Shown here: positions 25,585-33,934 of the stretch, piece by piece
Position numbering within the stretch: the stretch's first letter is position 1
Layout of the letters: each line of letters begins with the position of its first letter
Source: Methylobacterium sp. E-065
Lineage (GTDB): Bacteria; Pseudomonadota; Alphaproteobacteria; Rhizobiales; Beijerinckiaceae
Assembly: GCF_022829605.1 (NCBI RefSeq)
Contig: NZ_JAKSYD010000220.1
Coordinates: forward strand, 1-47,393
Reading direction: 5' to 3'
Length of the DNA stretch: 47,393 nucleotides
The notes under the pieces: model-generated
What the model was told of the DNA's origin: nothing
The model's input: the letters and a program-made list of their open reading frames with translations, nothing else
The model's database searches: none
Made by a program: the position numbers and the translations under genes

Positions 25585-26400
25585 GAGCGCCTGACAGAAC
25601 GGCCACGGATCGTTTGGGCGGGCGTTGGTGGGTATGGCACGCCCGCTTCTTCCCGCTGATCTCTGGGACGCGATCGCCCCGCTCCTTCCGCCGCCCCGGC
25701 CCCGTCCGAAGGGCGGGCGACGACCGATCGAGAACCAGGCGGCGCCGACCGGGATCCTGTTCGTGCTGCGCTCGGGCCTGCCCTGGGAGATACTGCCCGC
25801 CAAGATGGGCTGCGGCGGCGGGATGAGTTGCTGGCGGCGCCTGCGCGACTGGCGGGAGGCAGGGGTGTGGGTGCGCCTGCATCAGGTCCTGCTGGAGCGC
25901 CTGCACGCGGCGGGTGAGATCGACTGGAGCCGGGCGAGCCCGGGACAGCGAGCCTGTCCCGGCGAAAAAGGGGCTCTGCGACGGGCCCGGGTAAGCCGGG
26001 CACGAAGCACCACCTTGTCACCGATGCGCGCGGTACACCGCTCGGCTTCGGCCTGAGCGGCGCCGACCGGCACGACAGCGTGATGATGGCACCGACCCTC
26101 GATGCCATCCCAGCCCTGCGCAACGGTCGGCGGGGCCGGCCGCGACATCGCCCGGACAAACTGCACGCCGACAAGGCCTACGACGCCAAGCCCCGACGCC
26201 GGGGTGTGCCGAGCGCGGGGGATCATGCCGCGCATCGCCCGCCGCGGCATCGAGAGCAGCGAGCGGCTCGGCCGCCATCGCGGGGTCGTCAAGCGCACCC
26301 GCGCGTGGTTCAACCGCTTCCGCCGCCTGCCCGTCCGCTACGAGCGATGCGCCGACATCTCCGAAGCCTTCACCCGCTTCGCCTCCGTCACCAGCCTCAC
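25585..26400 (+). mobile_element. Degenerate IS5-family element, copy 1
   Basis: The left end GAGCGCCTGACAGAACGG (from 25585) matches the left end of a second copy at 37145. Transposase starts at 25634 (MARPLLPADLWDAIAPLLPP), then jumps frame near 25940 to KHHLVTDARGTPLGF and KLHADKAYDAK, and again near 26200 to RARGIMPRIARRGIESSERL. The catalytic Glu region reads GVVKRTRAWFNR, with Lys where the other copy has Glu (WVVERTHAWFNR). Two frameshifts, the lost Glu and a missing right end make it inactive. The right limit is approximate. Confidence 0.8.
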
Positions 26401-26547
26401 GGCTGCCGACGGCCTCAACAACCCAGCTTGGAAAGAACCGCCTCAAACAGACTCTAAGAACTTGGACCACCGGCTGAGGTCGGATCACGTTCCGACCACG
26501 CGACGTCTTTTTCCTGATTCCCTATGATAAGATGACGGGTCGCGGCG

Positions 26548-26697
26548 ATGGACGCATGCAACGCGCGCTGGGGCCGGGGCGCCGTGGTACCGGCGCGGGC
26601 GGGGCTGCTCAGCGGCCGCGAGTGGAACACGAAGTTCGCGATGCGTACGCCGCGCTACACGACGCAGGTCGGCGAGTTGCCGGTGGCGCAGGCGTGA
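26548..26697 (+). pseudogene. umuC: umuC (DNA polymerase V subunit) 3' remnant
   Basis: A 49-codon open stretch reads DACNARWGRGAVVPARAG, then GREWNTKFAMRTPRYTTQ and a stop after VGELPVAQA. This is the C-terminal tail pattern of UmuC/Y-family polymerase proteins (N-x-R-x-GRG and W-x-x-K-F-x-x-R-x-P-R-Y-T-T). All catalytic parts are missing. It lies directly after the degenerate IS, so the gene was probably cut when the element inserted or recombined. Confidence 0.75.
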
Positions 26698-27047
26698 GGG
26701 TCGTGCCGTCGAGCTCCAGTTGGTCTGCTTAGGCCGGGAGACGGCCTTTACCGCCATGGCGGCAACCGGACATCCATTCCTTTGCCAAATCTTCTTGCGG
26801 TTCTCTCCAAAGCCACCTGTAAGAAGACCGTCTGCGCGCTTCCGTTGGAGATCGCATCACCGCATCGAACAACATCGCTTGTGACTGGGGTAATCGTAAG
26901 TCGGCAGCAGTTTTATTAAATAGAAAAATTTAAAACTAGTGCGATGTATCTTGGGAGTGACTTTTATGTTCTTGCTCCAACGTCTATCGTCGCGATACGC
27001 AAAGGCATAGCCAAGTCACCCCAGCCGTCTCTCACAGGCAGAGGTCC
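26698..27047. promoter_or_regulatory. Upstream region of the ECF sigma gene with an AT-rich dyad
   Basis: No gene is seen. The segment 26910-26936 is almost pure A/T in a GC-rich setting and is bounded by GTTTT and AAAAC, giving a partly symmetric dyad. It sits about 110 bp upstream of fecI, a plausible place for an iron-responsive operator and promoter. Confidence 0.4.
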
Positions 27048-27593
27048 ATGCCTGCCGTCGATCCCGCCCCTGATGGGCCTGCGAGCCGATTGGCGAGTCT
27101 TTATCGCAGCCATTACGAGGCCTTGCTGCGATTTCTGAGCCGAAAGGTCGGTCGACACGAGGCGTCCGACCTGATGCATGAGGCCTTCATCCGAGTGGCG
27201 CGGTCCGAGCAGGACCAGATCGTTCTTCACAACGAACGCGCCTTCCTGTTTCAGATCGCGGCGAACTTGGCCGTGGATCACAACAGGGCGCAGATGCGCC
27301 GGTCCCGGCTGCTCATGCCCGTCGAGATCGACGATCTTCTGGCTGTCGCCGACGAGGGACCGGGCCCAGACCGGCAGGCACAGGGCCGCCTCGACCTGCA
27401 GAGGCTCGGTGCGGCCCTGCGCGAACTTCCGCCCCGGCGCGCCGAGGCCTTCCGCCTCAGCCGGATCGAAGGCTTGAGCCACGCATCCATCGCCGCGCGC
27501 CTCGGCGTATCACTTCGAACGGTGGAGGCCGAGGTCAGTATGGCGCTTGATCATTGTGCGGACCGTCTCCGACCAAGCCGGATCCCGGATTGA
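27048..27593 (+). CDS. fecI: FecI-type ECF sigma factor
   Basis: The 181-residue protein has sigma region 2 in LYRSHYEALLRFLSRKVGRH, then DLMHEAFIRVAR and NERAFLFQIAANLAVDHNR. Region 4 is in ELPPRRAEAFRLSRIEGLSH with helix-turn-helix IAARLGVSLRTVEAEV. The acidic linker is short, as in iron-starvation FecI factors. It would direct transcription of the receptor gene two positions downstream on a signal passed through FecR. ATG at 27048 has GAGG close upstream. fecR follows after 90 nt. Confidence 0.9.
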   Translation: MPAVDPAPDGPASRLASLYRSHYEALLRFLSRKVGRHEASDLMHEAFIRVARSEQDQIVLHNERAFLFQIAANLAVDHNRAQMRRSRLLMPVEIDDLLAVADEGPGPDRQAQGRLDLQRLGAALRELPPRRAEAFRLSRIEGLSHASIAARLGVSLRTVEAEVSMALDHCADRLRPSRIPD

Positions 27594-27683
27594 TTGCGGG
27601 ATGCCGTGCATCGAAACGTCTTGCTGCAGGATGCTCTTTCCGTGCGATGGCGCGAAACGCATCCGCCGACCGGCGAGTAAAGA

Positions 27684-28697
27684 ATGAGCGAGCCGAACCA
27701 ACAGCATACGGCTACAAACGGCGACGATCACAGCGTCCGTCGGCAGGCGCACGCCTGGGTCGTCCACCTGACCTCGGGAACGGCGACGCAGGATGACGCC
27801 CAGGCCCTCGCCGCTTGGCGCTCCACGCCCGAGCACGACGCCGCATTCCGAGCTGCCGCTGGACTATGGCGGCGGGCGGGCGACGCCCTTGCGTCCACGG
27901 CCGGGCCGGCAATTGCCCGGGAGGCGCCGCGCGGGATGACCCGGCGGCGCATGCTCGGCCGAGTGGCCGCCGGCGGGGTCGCGACGGCCTCCATCGCAGC
28001 CGCGGGCGCGACGCTTGTGTTGCGGTTGCCGACCCTGCGTGCTGCATACCGGACGGGCATAGGCGAAATCCGGACGGTGACCCTGCCGGCCGGCATCCGC
28101 ATCGAGCTGGATGCCGAGACGGCCCTGGACGCTCAGCTCGACGACATGCGGCAGGCCATCGTTCTGCATGCCGGCTCGGCGGCCGTCACCGTTCCAGCCA
28201 CCCGTGCTCCTCTCACGATGGTCGTGGGCGAGGTGCGCCTCATCACCGAGCCGAGCGAGCCGGCGGAGGTTGTCATTCGGTGCAGGCCTCGCGGAGGCCT
28301 GTCCGGCTGGGTCGGCGGCCAGGATGTCGACGTGGCCTGCCTGTTCGGCCGAGTCACCGTCGTTGCCGCACCGGGCATTCCTGCGACGCGCCTCGCGGCC
28401 GGACAGGAGGTCGAGATCGGACCGGATGCCCGCAGCCCCCACGCCATCGACGTCGCCGCCACGGCCGCTTGGAGGCGGGGCCTGCTCGTCTTCCGCGATA
28501 CGCCGCTGTCGCAGGTCGTGGACGATCTCAACCGGTACCGGCCGGGCCGGATCGTCGTCGCCAGTTCGGCCACGGCCGCCCGGCGGGTGACGGGCGTGTT
28601 CCACCTCGCGCGACCGGAGGAAGCTCTCGGCAGCATCCGCACCGCCCTAGCCCTATCGGAGGTCAGGTTCGGCGACCGTCTCGTCGTCCTGCGCTGA
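27684..28697 (+). CDS. fecR: FecR-type anti-sigma/signal transducer with C-terminal STN-like domain
   Basis: The 337-residue protein begins with a cytoplasmic FecR N-domain (QAHAWVVHLTSGTATQDD, then LAAWRSTPEHDAAFR). MTRRRMLGRVAAGG leads into a single membrane segment (about 93-115), the RR pair being reminiscent of a Tat signal. The periplasmic FecR domain includes GEIRTVTLPAGIRIELD and a glycine/valine beta region. The tail RGLLVFRDTPLSQVVDDLNRY, then ALGSIRTALALSEVRFGDRL, looks like a secretin/TonB short N-terminal (STN)-like fold. It should relay ligand occupancy of the downstream receptor to FecI. Confidence 0.88.
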   Translation: MSEPNQQHTATNGDDHSVRRQAHAWVVHLTSGTATQDDAQALAAWRSTPEHDAAFRAAAGLWRRAGDALASTAGPAIAREAPRGMTRRRMLGRVAAGGVATASIAAAGATLVLRLPTLRAAYRTGIGEIRTVTLPAGIRIELDAETALDAQLDDMRQAIVLHAGSAAVTVPATRAPLTMVVGEVRLITEPSEPAEVVIRCRPRGGLSGWVGGQDVDVACLFGRVTVVAAPGIPATRLAAGQEVEIGPDARSPHAIDVAATAAWRRGLLVFRDTPLSQVVDDLNRYRPGRIVVASSATAARRVTGVFHLARPEEALGSIRTALALSEVRFGDRLVVLR

Positions 28698-28822
28698 GCG
28701 CCGCCCAGTCGCGTCGGACCGAGAAGGGCACGACGTTTTTTTTGCGGGCTCGCCGCCCGGCGCGCGTCTGAGGAGTCAGACGGGCGATCACGACCCGTCG
28801 GGCAGCGGAGACAAGCCGCAAG

Positions 28823-31375
28823 ATGACGTGGGGCACGACGATGGCGGAAGGACGCGGGCGGCATCGGACGGGAGACGGCTACCGGATGGCGATGGGATTG
28901 AGTGGGGTCGCGGCGCTCGTGTTGGCCCTGCCGACGCAGACTTCGGCGGCTATCGCCCCCGAGGGTCTGACCGGGGCGAAGGTCGAGGCGCGGGTCGTCC
29001 GCGTGGCATCGCCCAATCCGGATATGGACGAGTCCCTCGACTTCCTGATTGCCGAGCAGCCCCTCGACGAGGCTCTGGCGTCTTATGGCACCGTCAGCGG
29101 CGTGCAACTGATCTACGACAGCAACGCCAGCCGCCGCCTGCGCTCGACACCGCTCGCCGGGCGCTACGACCTTAGAGAAGGCTTGCGGCAACTGCTTGCG
29201 GGCACCGGTCTGGTGCCGCACTTCACGGCCAAGCGCTCGGCGACCATCGTCGGCCTCGTCGCACAGGCCGAGATCGATAGTCTCCAAGACGGCACCGTCG
29301 CCCTCGACGCCTTGGAGGTAACAGCCGATACAGCCCTCGGGCCAGTCAATGGCTACGTCGCCAGACGCAGCGCGACGGCGACGAAGACCGGCACGTCGAT
29401 CCTGGAAACGCCGCAGGCGATCAACGTGGTCGGCCGGAAGGAAATTGAGGATCGGCAGGCGCAGAACGTGCGCCAAGCGCTGCTCTACACGCCGGGCGTG
29501 CTCACGCAGTACGGCACGGACCTGCGCTACGATTGGCTCTACGTCCGCGGCTTTGTGCCCGGACGCTACCTCGATGGCCTGCGCTTGCCGTTCGGCGCAC
29601 GGGGCTACTCGCAGCCACTCATCGAGTCGTACGGCCTGGAGCGCATCGAGTTGCTGAAGGGCCCATCATCGGGACTCTACGGGCAGAACTCGCCGGGTGG
29701 CCTGCTCAACCTCGTCAGCAAACGTCCGAGCGCCGTGCCTTTGCACGAGATCCAACTCCAGACTGGCAGCTTCGGACGTGCTCAGGCTGCCTTCGACCTG
29801 TCCGGTCCCGTCGATCCCGACGGCCGGATCCTGTATCGCCTGACCGGGCTCACTCGGACCACCGGAACCCAGGTGGATTACCTGGAGGAAGACCGGGTCT
29901 TCATCGCACCGAGCGTCGCGTTCCGACCGGATGCCGACACGTCCTTCACGATCCTGTCGCAGTACCTACACATCGACTCGCCCGGCGGCGGAGCGCCCCA
30001 GGGCCTCCCGACCCTCGGCACCCTGTACACGAACCCGCGCGGGCGCATTCCCACGAGACTCTTCATCGGCGAGCCGAATTACGACCGGTTCAAGCTCGAC
30101 CAAAGCTTTATCGGCTACGCCTTCGAGCATCGCTTCGATGATGTCTGGACTGTGCGCCAGAACCTGCGATTTGCGCATGTGGAAGCCGACACCCAGCGCG
30201 TCCAGGCGATCGGCCTCGCGGCCGATGATCGAACACTGTCCCGTTATGCTTGGGCATTCCCGGAACGCTCGAACCTCTTCAACGTCGACAATCAGCTGGA
30301 AGCGCGCTTCCTCACGGGGCCTTTCGCCCACACGCTCCTGTTCGGCGCGGATTACCTGCGTGAGGATGCACGCTATGACGAATCTAACCTGCGGATCGTC
30401 CCGTCGATCGACATCTTCGCCCCAGTTTATGCCGGGAGCGTCACCCGGCCGCCGATCGGCACGCGGATCACACAAGGGCGCAATCAGACCGGTCTGTACG
30501 CGCAGGACGAGATCCGCGTCGGCGGCTTCAGTCTCACGCTGAGCGGACGCCAGGACTGGGCCGAAGCCACTACTCGGACCCGGGCGGTGTCGACCGGCGC
30601 GTTGTCACAGGTGAAGCAGGACGATGCCGCCTTTACCGGCCGCGTTGGCCTGAGCTACCTCTTCGAGGGCGGCTTGGCCCCTTACGTGAGCTACGCGACG
30701 TCGTTCCAGCCCACCTCCGGCACCAACCGCCTCGGCACGCCCTTCGCTCCGACCACCGGAGACCAGATCGAGGGCGGTATCAAGGTGCAGCCGACAGGTA
30801 CGAACCTCTTGCTGACCGGTGCGGTGTTCGATCTCAAACAGCAGAATGTGCTGACGCCGGACGCCCTCGACTTCCGGTTCAACACCCAGGCTGGCGAAGC
30901 AAGGGTCCGCGGGCTGGAACTCGAGGCGAAGGCCAGCCTCACCGACAGCCTCGACATGGTCGCCTCCTACGCTGCCATGAACAGCCGGTTCACCAAGGCC
31001 AACGCCAACGCGGCAGGTGTCAGCATCGTCGGGAACGAACTGCCCTTCGTTCCCCGCCATCAGGCCTCGGTCTGGCTCGACTACACGATCCGAACGGGGG
31101 ACTGGGCCGGCCTCGGTCTGGGCGCAGGCGTGCGCTACGTTGGCGTCTCGGTCGGCGACAACGCAAACCTCTACCGAACACCTGCGGTCACGCTCGTCGA
31201 TGCGGCTGTCCGCTATGATTTTGGGTATCGCCATCCCGAACTGAAGGGCGTCGATCTTGCGCTCAACGCGACGAACCTCTTCGACAAAACTTACGTCACG
31301 ACGTGCATCGCTGCGACCGGCTGCTTCTACGGAAACAGGCAGACGATCCTCGCGACTCTTCGCTATCGCTGGTAA
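28823..31375 (+). CDS. TonB-dependent siderophore receptor with STN signalling domain (FecA/FpvA class)
   Basis: The 850-residue protein has a signal peptide (hydrophobic stretch about 27-44, ending QTSAA). The STN domain follows: LDFLIAEQPLDEALASYG, LIYDSNASRRLRSTPLAG and LREGLRQLLAGTGL. The plug includes ETPQAINVVGRKEIEDRQ, LYVRGFVPGRYLDGLRLPFG and RIELLKGPSSGLYGQNSPGG. The barrel ends TILATLRYRW. Sequence flavour is that of ferrichrome/hydroxamate receptors (FhuA/FoxA/FpvA group), so the ligand is probably a foreign siderophore. The STN domain and the fecI-fecR genes upstream make this a cell-surface signalling set. It differs clearly from the STN-less receptor next to the sbn operon. Confidence 0.9.
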   Translation: MTWGTTMAEGRGRHRTGDGYRMAMGLSGVAALVLALPTQTSAAIAPEGLTGAKVEARVVRVASPNPDMDESLDFLIAEQPLDEALASYGTVSGVQLIYDSNASRRLRSTPLAGRYDLREGLRQLLAGTGLVPHFTAKRSATIVGLVAQAEIDSLQDGTVALDALEVTADTALGPVNGYVARRSATATKTGTSILETPQAINVVGRKEIEDRQAQNVRQALLYTPGVLTQYGTDLRYDWLYVRGFVPGRYLDGLRLPFGARGYSQPLIESYGLERIELLKGPSSGLYGQNSPGGLLNLVSKRPSAVPLHEIQLQTGSFGRAQAAFDLSGPVDPDGRILYRLTGLTRTTGTQVDYLEEDRVFIAPSVAFRPDADTSFTILSQYLHIDSPGGGAPQGLPTLGTLYTNPRGRIPTRLFIGEPNYDRFKLDQSFIGYAFEHRFDDVWTVRQNLRFAHVEADTQRVQAIGLAADDRTLSRYAWAFPERSNLFNVDNQLEARFLTGPFAHTLLFGADYLREDARYDESNLRIVPSIDIFAPVYAGSVTRPPIGTRITQGRNQTGLYAQDEIRVGGFSLTLSGRQDWAEATTRTRAVSTGALSQVKQDDAAFTGRVGLSYLFEGGLAPYVSYATSFQPTSGTNRLGTPFAPTTGDQIEGGIKVQPTGTNLLLTGAVFDLKQQNVLTPDALDFRFNTQAGEARVRGLELEAKASLTDSLDMVASYAAMNSRFTKANANAAGVSIVGNELPFVPRHQASVWLDYTIRTGDWAGLGLGAGVRYVGVSVGDNANLYRTPAVTLVDAAVRYDFGYRHPELKGVDLALNATNLFDKTYVTTCIAATGCFYGNRQTILATLRYRW

Positions 31376-31889
31376 CGACTGAAGACGTTCGTCGCGGATG
31401 ATTTGGGAAGGGTGAGGTAGCCAGCGCGGTTGGCGGCCCTGATCGTGCACCATAACGCGAGATTTGAGACCGCAAGCGAGCATAGATTTTTACGCCCAAG
31501 GATGACTTGAAGCGGACCTACAGAGTGTCTGTACAGGGCCGCGAGCGGTCCCCGCGGCTACATCCACTTCGATGTATCTGCCTCCCCGAATCAGACCCGC
31601 GGAAATCCACCCAACCCTGCCGTCCAGAGGAGCCCGCATTCATAACCGAAGCTGGCCGTGAAGCAGCGTGTCCGCTTTAAAGACCTCCCCAAGAAAAGCA
31701 GACAGCCTCCTGCGGGCTCAACTCTTTGATTCAGGGTCTTACGGTTGATGCTGTGGGGCGGACGCGACGGCTTTCATGTGCCATCATGCCGCCATTTGCA
31801 AAAAACTATAACCCGACGGGACACGAACCGATCGCGACCCCATTGGTGCTGCTCTGCGTTCTCCCGATAACTTCTATAGTCGTCCAAAT
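31376..31889. other. Intergenic stretch, nothing recognised
   Basis: This 514-bp region lies between the convergent receptor and TetR genes. The short frames have no domains, and no strong hairpin or repeat was seen. Confidence 0.4.
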
Positions 31890-32504
31890 TCATGATTTGG
31901 TTGATACACGAGTGCTTGGATCCGGAAATGCGCTGAGCGATACGCGTGCGACTTCGCGCAGAGCGTCTCGATCAGCGCCAGACGAGGCCAGGACACCCAT
32001 GCCCGAGGCAACCGTCGAAAGGAACCGTGCTAGCGCGGCTGGGTCGGAGGCTTCTGCAAGGTCTCCATCATCTTGGGCCCGGATGAATCGCTCACGCAGT
32101 TCGGTCTCGGTCAACGCGCGCCGAGAAGCCAATTCGAAGGGGATGTTCTCCGAACCCTCGCCGCAGGCGAGCCCACCTTGCACCAATAGGCACCCGGGTG
32201 GGTTGGCAGGATCGGTGTGGCTCTCGGCGATGCTATTCAGGAACCGTTCTGCAACCTCGCGGGCACTCGTTCCCGCTAACACGTAGCGCATGTGCTCGGA
32301 CCGGCGCAGGGCATACCGGTCGAGGGCCGCCCGTAGGAGCCCCTCCTTGCTGCCGAAGGCCGCGTAGAGGCTCGGCGCCTTGATGCCCATCGCTCGGGTC
32401 AGCATCGTGAGGCTCGCGCCGTCGTAGCCGTGGCGCCAGAACACCTCCATCGCCTCGTCGAGGGCCTTGTCCGTGTCGAATGACCGGGGCCGCCCCATCA
32501 CCAT
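31890..32504 (-). CDS. TetR-family repressor
   Basis: The 204-residue protein has an N-terminal TetR helix-turn-helix: GRPRSFDTDKALDEAMEVFW, then YDGASLTMLTRAMGIKAPSLYAAFGSKEGLL. A helical ligand domain follows with a cysteine-glycine segment (PGCLLVQGGLACG) typical of one TetR subgroup. It is divergent from the RND efflux genes, with an 88-bp spacer, and likely represses them until a toxic compound binds. The start may be MVMGRPR (32504) or MGRPR (32498). Confidence 0.9.
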   Translation of the reverse strand: MVMGRPRSFDTDKALDEAMEVFWRHGYDGASLTMLTRAMGIKAPSLYAAFGSKEGLLRAALDRYALRRSEHMRYVLAGTSAREVAERFLNSIAESHTDPANPPGCLLVQGGLACGEGSENIPFELASRRALTETELRERFIRAQDDGDLAEASDPAALARFLSTVASGMGVLASSGADRDALREVARVSLSAFPDPSTRVSTKS

Positions 32505-32529
32505 TGTCTGCCGGCTCCAGCTTTTGTAT

Positions 32530-32591
32530 CGAGTGGTAGATAAGTCACTTGACGCGCCGCGTCCATGCCGACATGTGTAGCGAACTATACA
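32530..32591. promoter_or_regulatory. Candidate operator region for TetR/RND genes
   Basis: Two weak dyads lie in the divergent spacer: CGAGTG (32530-32535) with CACTTG (32546-32551), and TGTAG (32576-32580) facing CTATACA (32585-32591) directly before the adaptor start codon. TTGACG at 32549 could be a -35 box for the efflux genes. A repressor bound to either dyad would block that promoter. Confidence 0.35.
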
Positions 32592-32592
32592 G

Positions 32593-33840
32593 ATGTCGGA
32601 GTCGCCTGTGGACCCCCGTCGCGACGCTTCTCGAACACACTCTCCCGTCCGGCGCAGTGTCGGGATCGGCTTGGCCCTCGCCCTGCTGGCGGGTGTGGCC
32701 TACCGGCTGGCCCCTGCCACGCTCGCTCCGGACGGCCCGGCGGTCGCCGCGACGCCCGAGGCCGAACAGGCGGTGGCGGTTCCGGTCGCCACCATCCAGC
32801 CCCGCGACGTGATCCTGTGGGACGAGTTCTCGGGCCGCCTCGAGGCCGTCGAGCGCATCGACGTGCGGGCCCGGGTCGGCGGCGCGATCCAGGCGACGCA
32901 CTTCGTGGAGGGCGAACTGGTGGCGGCCGGCGACCTTCTCGTGACCATCGATCCGGCGCCCTACGCGGCGGAGGTTCAGCGCCTGGAGGCCCAGGTGGCT
33001 GGGGCCGAGGCGCGGGTCGCCCTCACGTCGAGCGACTGGGAGCGTGGGCGCAGGCTCTCTGACCAGCAGATCGTTACGGCCCGTGACCTCGATGTCCGCG
33101 CCAACGCCTTCAAGGAGGCGAAGGCCAGCCTCGATGCGGCAAAGGCGGCTTTGGAGGCGGCGCGGCTGAACCTGAGCTTCACGCAGGTTCGGGCGGCGGT
33201 AAGCGGCCGCGTCGGCCGTCGGGAGATCACGCCGGGCAATCTCGTGGCAACGGGTGCGGGAGCCGCGGTGCTCACGACCCTCGTCTCCGTCGATCCCGTC
33301 TACGCGAGCTTCGACGCGGACGAGGGCGTCGTCCTGAAGGCCCTCTCCTCCATTGTCGGGCCGGCAGGCGGACGTGGTAAGCTCGACCGCATCCCCGTTG
33401 AGATGGAGACGGTGGAGGGCACCCGAGCCCGGGGGCACCTGCAGTTCATCGACAACAAGGTGGATGCCCGAAGCGGCACCGTCCGGGTGCGGGCCACCTT
33501 CGCCAATGGCGACGGCCACCTCATCCCCGGCCAATTCGCACGGATGCGGCTGGGCCAGGCCAGACCCGAACCTCTGCTCCTCGTGGATGAGCGCGCCGTG
33601 GGCACCGATCAGGACAAAAAGTTCGTCCTCGTCGTCGGGCCGGACAACCGCGCCGAGTTCCGCGCCATCGCCCTCGGGCGCGCGGTCGATGGCCTGCGCG
33701 TCGTCACCTCGGGGCTGTCTGGCGGCGAGCGCATCGTCGTCAACGGCCTGCAGCGGCTGCGCCCCGGCATGCTCCTGCGCCCCGAGCCGGTGGCGATGGG
33801 CCTTCGTCCAGGCACCCCGCGCCGGTTCGCCGAGCGCTGA
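32593..33840 (+). CDS. RND efflux periplasmic adaptor (membrane fusion protein)
   Basis: The 415-residue protein has one N-terminal membrane segment (VGIGLALALLAGVAYRLA) and no lipobox. It contains the barrel-sandwich/lipoyl halves (FSGRLEAVERIDVRARVGG, VEGELVAAGDLLVTIDPAPY), an alpha-hairpin (VQRLEAQVAGAEARVAL to LDAAKAALEAARLNL), the returning half VSGRVGRREITPGNLV and C-terminal beta-barrel domains. It links the inner-membrane pump to an outer-membrane channel. It is followed 94 nt later by the pump gene. No TolC-type channel gene is in the window. Confidence 0.92.
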   Translation: MSESPVDPRRDASRTHSPVRRSVGIGLALALLAGVAYRLAPATLAPDGPAVAATPEAEQAVAVPVATIQPRDVILWDEFSGRLEAVERIDVRARVGGAIQATHFVEGELVAAGDLLVTIDPAPYAAEVQRLEAQVAGAEARVALTSSDWERGRRLSDQQIVTARDLDVRANAFKEAKASLDAAKAALEAARLNLSFTQVRAAVSGRVGRREITPGNLVATGAGAAVLTTLVSVDPVYASFDADEGVVLKALSSIVGPAGGRGKLDRIPVEMETVEGTRARGHLQFIDNKVDARSGTVRVRATFANGDGHLIPGQFARMRLGQARPEPLLLVDERAVGTDQDKKFVLVVGPDNRAEFRAIALGRAVDGLRVVTSGLSGGERIVVNGLQRLRPGMLLRPEPVAMGLRPGTPRRFAER

Positions 33841-33934
33841 CCGCGTCCGAGCGCCCCCACTCCCCCGGATGCCTCCCCGCGACCGCCCCATGGGTGGCCG
33901 CCCGGTCCCCCTGTGCCTGATCCCCGAGGGCGCC

